Below, piece by piece: positions 46,335 to 58,504 of a stretch of DNA of 64,000 nt (its first letter is position 1; the number at the start of each line of letters is the position of its first letter). The stretch is from Nymphalis io. Its lineage: Eukaryota; Arthropoda; Insecta; Lepidoptera; Nymphalidae. A program made the position numbers and the translations under genes. The notes beneath the pieces were generated by a model. That model made no database searches, was not told the DNA's origin, and saw nothing but the letters and a program-made list of their open reading frames with translations. The stretch lies in assembly GCF_905147045.1 (NCBI RefSeq), contig NC_065916.1:1888561-1952560 (forward strand), in the 5' to 3' direction.

Positions 46335-47990
46335 GAAAACAATATAATATTTGTGTTCCTACCACGAAATGCCACTCATTTAACTCAGCAGCTAGATTTA
46401 GCATTTTTTGATCCGATGAAAAGACACTGGCGAAAAATCATGGTACACTATAAATTGTCAAACCAAAATGCTACAACAATAAATAAAAGCCATTTTCCAC
46501 AACTTCTAAAAGAACTGATGGAAAAATTAGGAATAAGAGATAAACAAAATTTAAAAAGTGGATTTAAAAAGCCGAGATGGCCTTGTGGTAAGAACGCGTG
46601 AATCTTAACCGATGATCGTGGGTTCAAACCCGGGCAAGCACCACTGAATTTTCATGTGCTTAATTTGTGATTATAATTCATCTCGTGCTTTACGGTGAAG
46701 GAAAACATCGTGAGGAAACCTGCATGTGTCTAATTTCACTGAAATTCTGCCACATGTGAATTCTACCAACCCGCATTGGAGCAGCGTGGTGGAATAAGCT
46801 CCAAACCTTCTCCTCAAAAAGAGGAGAGGAGGCCTTTAGCCCAGCAGTGGGACATTCACAGGCTGTTACGGTACGGTACGGTACGGATTTGAAGCTGCCG
46901 GCATTTACCCATTAAATGCCTCTAAAAGTTATTCAAAAATTTCCCGAAGCGACCGAGGTGCGAGATGAAGCAGTCATTTGCCCATACCCTCCTGGAATAC
47001 CTTAAAGCCGTCCGAGAAATCAAGCCAATGAAAGGTGGAAGAAACTATAAATTGCAACTGCAGAAAAATCAGTTTCTGAGGAAGCCAAAAAAATAGTGAA
47101 ATTCAATATTAAACAAAAAAAATAGTATGAACGAAAGTAACATAGATGTATAACCAAGGTCAAAAACACCAAACCAAGATAAAAGTACACAGGTGACTAT
47201 TCTATCATATGTCAGATTTTTTTAAAGAAAACGAAGCATATATAGTCTAAAAAATGTTCCCATTAATTTGGTCAAAATAGATAAAAATTGCAACATATCA
47301 TCATCATCTAATAAATCTGAAAATGTTCGTAATGAGCCCCCAAAACAAGTTATTACCATGTATGTATGGCACTTAAAGTAGCAAGGGTGAAGAAGAAACT
47401 CATTTTTCTGATAAAAGTATCAAATGCAAAAGGCCTCGTATGTGTTTCAAGCAATCTGTTGAGAAAATAAAAACCAAAAGAATTAAAAAAAATGCAGGTG
47501 GGTATAAAGCAGTTCTACGACGACTCTGACGTACTTGCGCGCGAACACGACGATTCAGACATATGTGATGTGCCCAGTGATCTGATAAATGAGGATTTGG
47601 CGAAATACATTTGTGAACCCCAAATTTGCAACCTACGTATAATACAATAGAAGAGCAGCTACGAAAAGCTAGTAATGAAAAAGAAAACTTAAATGAAGGC
47701 TTAGGTGAGATAAATGATTGTTTACAAAACATTGATAATTTAGAGGAAATTCCACAAAATAAGGCTACTAAAAAGAACACTGAATAAGAATTATATAATT
47801 ATAAGGAACAGTTTAATGTAGGAGACATAGTCCTAACAAGATGTAAGAAAGTCATGGAATTTTACATAGGAGCGATTGAAAGTAATTTGAATACACTATG
47901 TTACTTAATAATATTTTACAAGACAACTGACAAGAAATGTTCATTTAAGTGCGACATTATTGACAAACAGCTGAATTGGACCCGAAAATA
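46335..47990 (+). pseudogene. Second pogo/Tigger-like transposase relic, split by a SINE
   Basis: ORF 46353-46601 gives the C-terminal part of a DDE_1 transposase: LPRNATHLTQQLDLAFFDPM, then WRKIMVHYKL and FPQLLKELMEKLG. At LKSGF a Metulj SINE interrupts, and the protein resumes at 46888 as FEAAGIYPLNASK. Further 3' are AVREIKPMKGGRNYKL (about 47005-47055), an acidic YDDSDVLAREHDDSD piece (about 47515) and a final QFNVGDIVLTRC domain (about 47810-47850). Stops and shifts throughout. It differs from the relic at 4140. Confidence 0.75.
46560..46893 (+). mobile_element. Metulj-type SINE inside the Tigger-like relic
   Basis: Body about 46569-46884: gccgagatggccttgtggta, B box gggttcaaacccgg, then cctcctctcc-type 3' region and a (ggtac)n tail. 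Flanked by ggattt-aa duplications (46560-46568 and 46885-46893, one mismatch). Confidence 0.9.
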
Positions 47991-49257
47991 AAAAAACTCT
48001 TAATTATTATGAATTGTTTAATTTTTTTCAATTACTCTTTCAATCTTCATACACGCAGCCTGTTGCTATTTCTTCAGAATTTTTATTTACACTACTCATA
48101 ACTATACTCTCACAAGAAATGCAATAATTTAACAAGAGGATGTTTTCTTCAGGATCATTCTTATTGCTTGTTTATTAGTCTTACCACATTTGAAACGTAT
48201 CACACAATAACCGTATACCAAGAGAATTGTGTCTACCAAAAAAATGATATTCTTAGTTAGAAACCTGAAGACCACCTGCCAATACAATAGTAATCAAAAT
48301 ACTAAACATTTAATTAACTCCCAACACAAAAAAATGTTCAAAAAGTATAAAATCAAATACACCATACAAAGATTGTGGCATCGAAGGGCCGGAATTTCTT
48401 AACAAACCGACCTGGAAAACCTTTTGTCATATAGGAAATGAGCTGATGATCTTCAAAGTTTTAAGAGATTTTCATTATGTATATTCTATTTTCATTTGTA
48501 AATGCTTTGTATTTATGTTGTAAGCGTGCTTTTACAAATAAATAAATTCTGATTTCCGGGATGATTTATGAATTCCTAATAAAGGAATTGAATTGCCTAA
48601 AACTAAGGCCAGTAAGACTAGGATATATCAAATAATACGTACGTTACAAGCCATCTGAGTTGTGACATTATCATTTATAACCTAACCATATTAATACTCA
48701 ACAGTTATGTTACTCAAAATGTTATTGTAATTTAAGAAATCGTAAATAAATTATATTTTAACAGATAATATATAACACTGACTTTGAGATGAATAAAAGA
48801 TAGATTTCATAAAACTTGATAATGGGAAAAGATGATACAAGAATTTTTATTATTTAATTAAAGAAAACAATCGACACTAAGAAGTTATTCAACTTCTAAA
48901 AAACATGACCACATCAAAGAATTCACTAATGATATGAAAACAAAGGCATAACAAATATAACGACAATGGCAAAACTGCTGTTTAAAATAATCTCTTTATT
49001 TAAAAAACAATTAAAAATAAATGTACATAATTACAATAATTAAAAAAATTAAAAAAACAGATAAACAACATTTTCCAATTCGCAGTCTAGAGGTAATCTT
49101 AAAATGGCTCTTATGTACACTAACAATAAGTGCAGTTACGACCGTGTCTTACCTAGGGTATGATATATGTAATACATAAAACTTTAATTATGCAGCTTCT
49201 AGTGAACCACATCCAATGTAAGCCCATTTCAAACAATATCAGTTAAATCTAATAAAT
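47991..49257. other. AT-rich intergenic DNA, no gene recognised
   Basis: Short ORFs only. A tail-like run aataaataaattctg near 48538-48552 may end an old retroposon. No exon-like GC patch on either strand. Confidence 0.4.
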
Positions 49258-49515
49258 TAATAATAATAATATCCTAGGACATTTTTCACACACGGCCATC
49301 TGATCCCAAATTAAGCAGAGCTTGTACTATGGAAACCAGACAACTGATATACTACATATACTATTTTTCTTTTAGTAAATACATACTTATATAGATAATT
49401 ACACCCAGACTCAAGACAAACAGACATGTTCTTGCATACAAATATCTGTCCTGGGTGGGTATCGAACCCACAACCTTTGGTGTGACACGCAAGCATCCAC
49501 CAACCACACCAACCA
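49258..49515 (-). mobile_element. tRNA-derived SINE with (ATT)n tail
   Basis: In reverse complement it starts ggtgtggttggtggatgctt with A-box-like and B-box (gggttcgatacccac) promoter elements near 49450-49510, continues with gtcttgagtctgggtgt and gggatcaga near 49300, and ends in an attatta tail at about 49258-49272. I recognise this structure from lepidopteran SINEs. Confidence 0.75.
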
Positions 49516-49789
49516 GCTCGTCTAAAATAATATAGCCAATTTCCATGTATTTATTTAACATGTTATATTATTTACTTTATAATTGTGAAATATAAAGACA
49601 ATCAATGCCATCCAGCGTTCGAAAGTTTACTGAAACAAATGAGTTCAGCCAATAACTATAAACCAGGTTAAGCTTATTTTGTGCATGATTATTTGTACCA
49701 TGGATTCGCTTTTTATAGTATTTATATTTAAGGTAAGGTAGGTAAGAAACAACACCCTTAGACAATTGGCGTTACATAATATTAACCAT

Positions 49790-50025
49790 GCCATACTTAA
49801 CATATGGTACCAACAAGGTGGGGAATTAAGATGTTAAGTTCCTTGTTCCTGTATTTATACACTCACTCTAGCTTCATACTGATTGATTTCTGTAATACAG
49901 GTCTTTGAGCCTATCTCATAAATCAGGGACTTCATTATAATTTGTTACTTTTTATGTGAATAAAGATTATTATTATTATACCGGAACACAACAATACTAA
50001 GCTCAACTTAGTATATTTACGTCCT
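49790..50025 (-). repeat. Dispersed lepidopteran repeat, interrupted by a retroposon tail
   Basis: 49796-49865 and 49979-50025 are two parts of one minus-oriented element also found at 55480-55725 (plus) and 63464-63560 (minus). Between them 49866-49978 is a short retroposon end with gtgaataaagattattatta. Confidence 0.6.
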
Positions 50026-51499
50026 GTGATTGTAAGTAACATTATTTTTATTTGGTGTATTATACAGCTTATCATTATATTTCCAAGTATTGTAAAATTG
50101 TAAAACATTCTCGGACAACTTACCTTTCAAATTATTCGAAGCTTCATACACTTGCTTTTTTTTAGAAGATCAATACAATAGTTGCGAAACATGTTTAAAA
50201 TTAAATAATTTATTGGATCCTAGTTTAATGAACTTAAAAAATACTAAGATTTAATGATAAACAGCTAAGAAACTTGAGCCTTGAACCGCAAACTATGCAA
50301 TCACTTTTTAAAAACTTCTAAAAGGACAGATTACAGATTGCTTATAACTTTTTTTCTTACCGTTTCTTTTAAACTATTCATTCATTGTCATAAATACCAA
50401 GAACACGAATTACAGATACCTCCTAAAATAAAATTGCATATAATTGATTCGAAGTACAACTTCCTTACCGAATTGTCAATATTGAGTCATTTTGTAAGGG
50501 AGTGATACCATCACTAAAAATGTAAGTACATTACTACTTAAATTAATTAATATAAAAGATTTTTGTTTGACTTTTATAAATATAATTGCATTTAGTTCAT
50601 TTTAGGTTGAAATAAGAAAAAACAACCACAGTAACATTTGAATGCTTATATTATGAATATAAGTAATTATTATGAATATGACTTTTGTTAATGACCAAAT
50701 ATAAAGGAGATCTAATTTTATTATATTATTTAATTTATTTTGCTAATTAAATTATTATTTTCTTTTAAAATGTGTTTAAATTCTGGTATATTTTTATCAA
50801 ATCCTCATTCGCGACTGTGGCAGCACTGGGAGTAATAAAATACATGACAGTATTAACCATGGAGGTCATTGTGCACTGCATAAAAATGCGTGTGTTTATT
50901 CTATGGAGTAAAGTGGTACGGAGATGTATATTTGTGTATAAAAAATGTCCCTAAAAATGTAAGAAACGTAGGTGGTGCTACTGGAGGTAGAGGGGGATAA
51001 TTGTCCCCCTCTAGTTCCTAATATTCGGCAGTAAAAACGAAATTAAAAAGAGAGAAAACGTTAGACATCCGCCTTCAAAAGGCACTATTTTCAAATTATC
51101 ATATTAATATAATTTTTAAATCACCCCTCCAGCTAAAGTAGCGCCATTCTGGCAATTTATGGAACCATATTTCATTCATTTCGTTGCACACTTTCGGTTA
51201 AAGACCCATATGAGATACTTTTTCATACCTCCCTAAATCTCTTTAATTTGATTCATACATATTAAAAGCATGAGACATCAAATTAAAATTATAATTTTTG
51301 TTAGTATTAATTATTGTTATTAATATTTCTATATGTCCTTCATGGCAGTTTGTTTGTTTTTTTTTCTGTCATTTATCTGTCGAAAAAGTTTCTAATTACA
51401 AATATAACTGGCATATGATAAATCACATAGAAGCTGTATTAATTTAATTTGTCATTTATTTAGAAGATATATAAGCAACGAATTATTATAATTTAAAGA
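50026..51499. other. Intergenic DNA upstream of NDUFB9
   Basis: AT-rich, no long ORF. Holds a perfect 10-bp inverted repeat (tagaggggga, 6-base loop, 50988-51013). The NDUFB9 promoter and 5' UTR must lie in the last few hundred bases; no convincing TATA box or initiator was found. Confidence 0.4.
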
Positions 51500-52889
51500 A
51501 TGGTTTTTGCTCCTGAATTACGTACTCACGCACAAAAAGTATGCACTCTATATAAAAAGGCAATGAGACAAGTAGAATCTTACTATTGCGCAAGGTAATT
51601 TTTTTTTTTTTACAAAAACCTGGAATTCACTCTTGTCATGTAAATAAAGCGAGTGAATCTGTTAAGCGTAGGTAGTTGCGCTTCACAGATTATACTAACA
51701 TAGTAATACTAGCCGCCCATCCTGACTTCACACGGATGAAATATTTATTTAGTATAGGATTTGCGTAAAATTCCTTAATGAGCGTCTACATCGCGAAAGT
51801 AGTTCGTATAGTTTCGGAAATCTCGTGATGAGTCAGTCAGTGATATTTCGCGTAAGATACATTAATCGGGAACTGTTTGTAGTGCGTAGCACAGCAGATC
51901 TATTAGAAAATCGCGTAGAATATGTAAATCGAAGTTTTGTTTCCACTTCTTCTGCCATTGGGTTATAGTTTATATACTTTTATTGATAATAAATATTGCA
52001 GAAATGTTGTTCGTTACCAACAAGTTATTCTCCGAAGTCGTTTTGATGCCAATAAGAATGTGACCGACGCGAAAGATCAACGCCTTCTCTACCGAGTTGG
52101 AAAACACGAACTATTTATGACCCAGCATCCAGTGCCGATCGCTAAATGTATGCGAGAGAGAATCTTTATATTAATTGTTGGCTGTTCTGACTTCTGACGT
52201 TTAAGGGTGGAATATTTTTTTTTTGTTAAGCAAAATCCTGGAACTCGATCACAGTGCCACATACCTGGCCAAATATAAAACAGGTCACACATAAAAATTA
52301 CCATCAAAATCGGTCGAGCAGCTTCAATGAATATAAATTATAGAATATCGAACTGTTGACTAATTGTAGTTTTACGCAGATGTAATGTCTTTGTATATAC
52401 ATTACATCTGCGTAAAACATCTTTGTATATATATATATGAGATGTTTTACACATTCCTGATTTTATTTTGTCACATTCCTGAATCGCGCTGTCTAGATAT
52501 TCGACTTTGTATATATATATATATATTCAGGAATGTGATAAATTCAATCAACGCCATCTATCGCTAGCGAATAGTAACATAGATTATACAGTCCGTTACA
52601 GTACAGTATTTTTTTATAAAATTTCTGTGCGATTGGCTGGTCTCCCGTGTGGACGCTGTCATTAGTCATAAAGCATCACTATACCTAACACTTCTTAAAA
52701 CTTCTTTCAGTTCCGTATTCAGTGGGCATCGCTGGGGGCGTGGCTTACGCTCGCGTGGTTGAGCCACCGGATTGGGTGTTAGATTACTGGCATCCATTAG
52801 AAAAGGCTCAATATCCGGATTATTTCAAGCGACGCGAAATTAGGAAAAGTGAATACATAGACAAATGGGAGCGTGGTGTTGTAATGTAA
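51500..52889 (+). CDS. NDUFB9: NADH dehydrogenase (ubiquinone) 1 beta subcomplex subunit 9, three exons
   Basis: Exons 51500-51594, 52002-52147 and 52711-52889 encode 139 aa of the LYR-family B22 subunit of mitochondrial complex I, an accessory subunit of the membrane arm on the matrix side. Exon 1 has the LYR-type helix VCTLYKKAMRQVESYY (LYK instead of LYR). Exon 2 has RYQQVILRSRFDANKN and ELFMTQHPVP. Exon 3 has GGVAYARVVEPPDWVLDYWH and PLEKAQYPDYFKRRE, close to the family signature. Donors are gtaatt and gtatgc; acceptors are ttgcag and tttcag. Phases match (2, then 1), joining AG+A as Arg and T+TT as Phe. The length is near that of insect orthologues. Intron 1 (407 bp) carries a dispersed repeat, intron 2 (563 bp) hairpins. 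A polyA-like aataaa is at 53359. No lesions. Confidence 0.93.
51600..51963 (+). repeat. Dispersed repeat filling NDUFB9 intron 1
   Basis: Contains the tagccgcccatcctgacttc motif common in lepidopteran repeats (near 51710). A 100-bp part (51861-51963, attaatcgggaactgt to ttctgccattg) recurs at 60775-60880. Class not determined. Confidence 0.6.
52370..52538. repeat. Two inverted repeats around (TA)n in NDUFB9 intron 2
   Basis: ttttacgcagatgtaatg (52370-52387) pairs exactly with 52400-52417; tcacattcctgaat (52471-52484) pairs exactly with 52525-52538. A ctttgtatata-type run follows or lies within each, and a third (TA)n lies at 52424-52438. Just upstream (52260-52320) is a decayed lepidopteran repeat with aaaattaccatcaaaatcgg. 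Confidence 0.75.
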
Positions 52890-54155
52890 TGTTCTGTTTT
52901 TGTTTTATTAATTAGAGACTTCGCACTAGACAGACAGACCAAGGGATCAATTCTACTAGAAATTATCACTTTATCGCAATCGGATCGAAACGTAATCGTT
53001 GCTATTTAATTCCTATTCAAACATACGTCGAAGTCGGAATAGAATAGAATAGCATTTATTGTACACCAAAGAAGTTACAGAAACATACAGTTTTAAACAC
53101 AAACGAATCGGGAGCGTATCGTAGCCGTTACAATTTAGTACAATTAGCCCCCAAACCGCCATAACTGGTCGTTGCAGGTCAATGCGCGACATTCGTATGC
53201 TTTATTTAGGTATCCTAATTGCTAAGGACACAGGCCGGAAACGTAGCCGTCTTGTACGCGAAGTCCAATAATCATTTACTTTGTTGGTTCGTTTGAATAT
53301 AGCAGTCGAAATATTATAATGTCTAATTTATTAAGGCATTTGCTTCTCTGTTGTATTTAATAAATATTTCTGTTTATGGTTAACGGTAGTTTTTTTTTAA
53401 CTATGATATAATCTTTAATGGCAAATTCATTTTGGACTTGGGGCCGTGACGAAATGCATAAATAGTTGCATCGAAATATTTTTTCATATATATTCTTATT
53501 ATTATAAAAGCGAAAGTGAGTTTGTTATATGCCGCCCCCCCCCTCATATGCGTGGACGGAAACTATTTTTGTATAGGCGTTAATACTACGTTGACGCAAT
53601 TCGTTCTAGATGATTAACGAGAATGGGTTACGACGTGTTAGCAGGGGTGGATTTACCTGCAGGAAAAATAACCCTGCCAAACAGAATAGGCAGCAAAACT
53701 TGATGACATTTTTAGTTTTCGCGCCCTCTGAAGTGTACAATACATCTTGTAAAATTAAATTTCCTGTATATAGATAACGATTGCTAAGCTTTAGGGAGAA
53801 GGCAGTTCAGCTGATCTGATCATCGTCTATCTCACTCGAATAAACTATTTAATAATATTCTATTTCACACGTGTTACATAAATAATGAAGCGATGAAAGC
53901 GCTTACAAGCTTAAGGGCGACGACAGCGGACAGCCACGCACCGCACCGAGCCTCTTCCAACGGCGTGACTCAGTCTTGAGATTAGAAGATATTCCATTTC
54001 TAAATAATAAAATTCGAATTGCACCTTTCATTTGGCCGATTTGCTACGGATTCGACGCACCGCTACGGACTTGTCTGCGTTTACACAGACGAAACACTTC
54101 CCACGATGCGTCGGTGCGAGCTGATTTATCCATAATTATTAATAGGGTATATAAA
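52890..54155. other. NDUFB9 3' flank, intergenic
   Basis: No further exon. gaatagaatagaatagcatt at 53038-53058 is the reversed tail of a common LINE. The attattataaaagcgaaagt motif near 53497 and a C run near 53534 belong to old repeats. The ORF at 53976-54179 runs into a SINE and is not a gene. Confidence 0.4.
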
Positions 54156-54418
54156 AAGGCCGAGAAGGCCCAGTGGTAAGAACGCGTGAATCTTACCTAT
54201 GATCATGGGTTCAAACCCGGGCACATAATTTTTATGGTGAAGGGAAACATGGTGAGGAAACCTGCATGTGTCCTATTTTCCTCTAAATTTTGCACCTATT
54301 TATTCCACCAAACCGCATTGGAGCAGCGTGGTGGAATAAGCTCCAAACCTTCTCCTTAAAATGGGAAAAGAGGCCTCTAGCCCAAGAGTGGGTTATTCAC
54401 TAGATGCTACGATACGGC
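54156..54418 (+). mobile_element. Metulj-type SINE, diverged
   Basis: ggccgagaaggcccagtggt, B box gggttcaaacccggg, gcattggagcagcgtggtgg and a short gatacgg tail. Internal deletions compared with 46569-46884 (the tgcttaatttg segment is missing). Confidence 0.85.
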
Positions 54419-54474
54419 AACGAATAAAAAGGACCCATGCTACTAGTACATTCAGATAAGTACTGATAGCACAA

Positions 54475-54840
54475 AAAGGAAAAAAAAATCCTCAGAAATA
54501 GTAAAAATATTTTATTTTTTTTATATTCGCCGGGATGGGGATGGATGGTAAGTGGTAGTAGAGTCCAAACGCGACGACGGCCAGTACAGAAAGGAAAAAC
54601 GTTCTGTACTAGCCGTCCCCGCCTTGCCGGCCCGCAAGATGCCTCTTCACGCCTCGTTTGAAGGAACCCGGGTTGTAAGAGGAGGGGAACACGTGAGCTG
54701 GTAAGGAATTCCATTTTTTGGTAGTGCGACAAAGAAAAGAGTTGCCAAATTTCTTTGTGCGCGATGGAATTGATGTCACAATTAGGCGGTGACATCGAGA
54801 ACCAGCTCGCATGGACTTAAGAAGGAAGGCGGAATAAAAG
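54475..54840 (-). pseudogene. LINE ORF2 C-terminus and 3' end
   Basis: Minus-strand frame 54609-54812 reads VTSIPSRTKKFGNSFLCRTT, then KWNSLPAHVFPSSYNPGSFK and RGVKRHLAGRQ, the standard C-terminal end of lepidopteran jockey/CR1-like RTs. 5'-truncated; the 3' end lies near 54475 in a T/A-rich tail. Confidence 0.8.
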
Positions 54841-55479
54841 AACAGTCTGATTATATCTTTTATTTTTAAATTCGCCTAACAGGTAGTAGTTATTTATTTT
54901 GTTACATTTTAAAGCAAAGACAGCGATCCGAGTACAAAGTGTAAAAAAATTACGTCACGATAAAAAAAAATTAGAAACATTTAAAAATACCTAATTTCGG
55001 ATACATAGATACATTTAAAAATATCATAAAAGTAATATTTATTTATAAAATAATTATATTATATATTAATTTCTATCAACTTTCAATACATAAGCCCAAT
55101 ATGATACACATTTCGACTTCCTATAAGTCAAACTTTTTTACCATCCACAATGATAGCACATGATCATCCAATTCACTCCCCTCCCCCCACCTAAAAATTC
55201 TGTACACGATCTGTGTTTCCAACAAACGGAAAATTGGCAACTTTTATGTTTTTTCAACACGAATTATCAACATATACAATACTGTAATCAACTTAATTTG
55301 CCAATAAAGACTGTTACAACATATAGTTTTCTATTTAGCGGATCTTAAATCAAACACTAATTTCTCTTTTCTGACATTACTGATTTGACATTCGAAAGAA
55401 GAAGACAGAGCATTGTTTGACTAATCACTTGCTAAAAAACGTTTATAAGTAAGGTTCACAACAAGCAATATTGTCAACT
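54841..55479. other. AT-rich intergenic DNA
   Basis: No exon, repeat or RNA gene recognised. Short ORF 55160-55348 has no domain. Confidence 0.35.
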
Positions 55480-55725
55480 TGGTATTAGGGCTTTAAGCCC
55501 TTCTGTGTAGGTACCACCCATAAGATATTCTACCAAACAACAAACTTAGTATTGTTGCGTTCCGGTTTGTAGGGTGGGTGAGCCTGTGTAACTACACGCA
55601 CGAGGGTTATAACGTAGACCCCAAGGTTGGTGGCGCATTGACGATGTAAGGAACTGGTTAATATTTCTTGCAGCACCAATGGATCTTGGGCGGTGAATAC
55701 CACCTACCATTCAGTAAAAAGCTTA
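55480..55725 (+). repeat. Dispersed lepidopteran repeat (plus copy)
   Basis: gtgtaggtaccacccataag, cgttccggtttgtagggtgg, aaggttggtggcgcattgac, gatcttgggcggtgaatacc. This roughly 240-bp sequence is very common in Lepidoptera. I do not know its class with certainty. Confidence 0.7.
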
Positions 55726-56059
55726 AAATGGTTGATTTGCTAGATATTGTTTTATATTGAAACCATTGCTTCGTTAATTGTGACAATTAATTAAGATTTT
55801 TAAAGAAAAAAAAAAATGTTAATGACTTCTGAAGAGTTGCAAACCCACAAATTGCCAACTGTTTAATTGGAAACTTAGAAGTTCTTTGCTATTAGTTGAT
55901 GTATTAACAATTACGTAACTATAATAATCAGTGTGTTTCGTGCGAGTTTTTTTATTTAATCGATAGCGTTGATGTTGATTTGTATGGTAATAAAACAGCG
56001 CCATCTAGTGACAATAATCGGAATTACATACAGCAGTGCCATTTTGTAAGAACTTACTC

Positions 56060-56215
56060 ATAGCCACAGGGTCAGAGACCCTGGCCCTTTGGGCCAAAAT
56101 AAAAAGACGCGACAGTTGAAACTGTCGAGGAGGAATAGCCCGGGTAAAGGGGGGCAATCTCGAGGCCCGTACCTTGACTGGCCTAGGCCGGTCAGGAGGA
56201 CCGAACTCTCAAGAA
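56060..56215 (+). other. GC-rich cluster of small hairpins
   Basis: Within about 130 bases: cagggtc/gaccctg (56067-56083), ggccc/gggcc (56083-56095), cgacagt/actgtcg with a TGAA loop (56110-56127), and tgactggcc/ggccggtca-like (56175-56195). Surrounded by AT-rich DNA. Possibly the structured UTR of a retroelement or a small RNA. No tRNA or rRNA signature. Confidence 0.45.
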
Positions 56216-58504
56216 CTTACTTCATTACTCATCCGTGAAATGTTGACAACCGACATATGTCGATATACTATTTTGATCCGTGTATACTTGAAATGTTATG
56301 ATTATAATGGTCAATGTCGTATATCACTGTCTGACAGTTCACGACCGTTTTCCGCGGCGAGTTGTCAATACCATCGAATGAATGAAAAAACTCGCACTGG
56401 ACATATTGTTTGCAGCCTCAACGTCGACAATTATCATTGTACCAAATAACGTTCCGTGAAAAATTCATATCGTTTATACTCAATCGTAAAAACTCTAGTG
56501 TTGCCAACACTAAAAATCTATTTGACATTTAACAATTAAAAAAAAAACAATAATATAGACGATTACAATAAAAACTTTTTTATCAGTCACATTAACAAAA
56601 AAAAAAACAATAATATAACGATGCAAATTCAAATAGTAACCCGATCGCTTCTTTGACATTTAAAAAAGTAACATTCGCGATCTCTTATCAATATACGTAA
56701 TCTAAAAATAATGAGTTTTGATTACACATTAGCTAACAATTACAAGAAAATCCTTACAAGTTTTTTTTTTAATTGAGAATTATTAACCGATTTAAAAATT
56801 ATCAAACGAAACATTTCAACAGATCAAATTACTAAAAAAAAACCTAATTTGATTTTGTATGAAACATAATAATTCTTTTTGATTAAAAAAAATAAAATCT
56901 AGCAACAATTCTCATTTAAAAACACGTAAATTTTAAAACTAACCACCGCCTTCGGCGTTGCCTTTTCGATTACATTACAAATGTGTACACGGAATAACAT
57001 TTCAAGTTCACTGAGTTTTATTACCGTTAAACGTTGATTTTTCATATTATTGAAAATACAATATTATTACATCATCAACTCGACTATACATCGCTTTATC
57101 TCTTTCTATCATCAGTAATTCGACGTAAGAAGGGCGAAGACAAAACACTCAGTTCTTTTACATACGATTGTCAATCAAAGTTTTCTTTTCTTAAAATTTT
57201 CGACAATGTTTATGGTCTGTTTCGAAAAGACAAACATCCGAGCGGTGTTTTATAAATAAATAAACATTTTAAAATAGTTTTGAGTAACAATCAAGATAAC
57301 TTAGATAATAAATTACAATGACAATTTGGTTCAAACATCCAATTGAATTTGGATAAAAATATATATTAAAAAAAAAAACATATCTTATACATTAATTATA
57401 TATACATTACAAATGGGTGGGGTCCTAATTAAGCAGCGTCACATCTCAATCAAAGAGCATTTAACCCAAAATTTCGCCCAGCGAGTGGACAAAATGTAAT
57501 TAACGATATTATTGCGAGAATTCATAGGAAATTATGTTTAAAATAGACAAAAAAAAACTTAATTCATTATTATATATTAAAGAATACGCCTCGTTATAAA
57601 TTAATAGTAATTTTTTAATCTCTTTTTAAATTAAAACACAACTAATTTCTAACATAAACATATGTGACACGAACATTTAAAAAGTTCAACAACAAAACAT
57701 AAAAAAAAACATCTAAATTATTCCGCTTTTGTTTATCAATAATAAAAAAAAAACTATTCAAATATCGAATATCGAGTTTACCACATGTCTACTTAAATAT
57801 AATAAAAGTAAAACATTATATAAAAAAACATCATCACTCACATTTATATAATCAAGCTGGATGATAACTTATGTAATATTAAAAAAAAATATATATCAAG
57901 TTGGACAAGACAAATAGAGGAACGATACGCAGTTTTTTTTTTAAATTATACTATACATAATTATATATCTTAAACGAACTAACCGACGGTATCCTTAGTA
58001 TATGTATGTATATATTTATATTTGACGTACAAACTAATCTATAAAAATTAAAGTTTAAACTTTTTTTCATATATTTTTTTTTCTTTTATATTTTTTTAAA
58101 TCTATACTAAAATATTTTCACGTGTGGAAATGGAATTTTTATACTTCATTTACATCGATTTACATTTATTTTACGATTAAATGTAATTAATCAGTCACAC
58201 ACCACATGATCCATTATTTACCTTACACGATATATAACAATAAGTAAAAATATATAATAAATTTTGATTACATTTATTAAACGAAAACAATTTTACACGA
58301 AGTTCGAGAAACAAAATGTAAAAACGCCTTCATTTAAAATGGTCTCATTTAATAAATATATTTCATTTATTAATAATTTTGGTCGGCTATTATATATTTA
58401 CAGGGAATACTATTTATATAAAAACGAATATTTAAAACGTTATTAAAAAAAAAAAACTTTTGAAAATCATTCAAATTAGCTGTCTGTTTTTGTATTTGAA
58501 AGGT
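56216..58504. other. Very AT-rich DNA with many homopolymer runs
   Basis: Almost no recognisable mobile DNA, many A and T runs, no coding-like stretches. Lies downstream of the minus-strand Psq gene stop, so part of it could be 3' UTR or distal intergenic DNA. Confidence 0.35.

Noticed and set aside
54400..54795. 131-aa minus ORF as a host gene
   Set aside because: Overlapping frame of the LINE RT C-terminus at 54609-54812.
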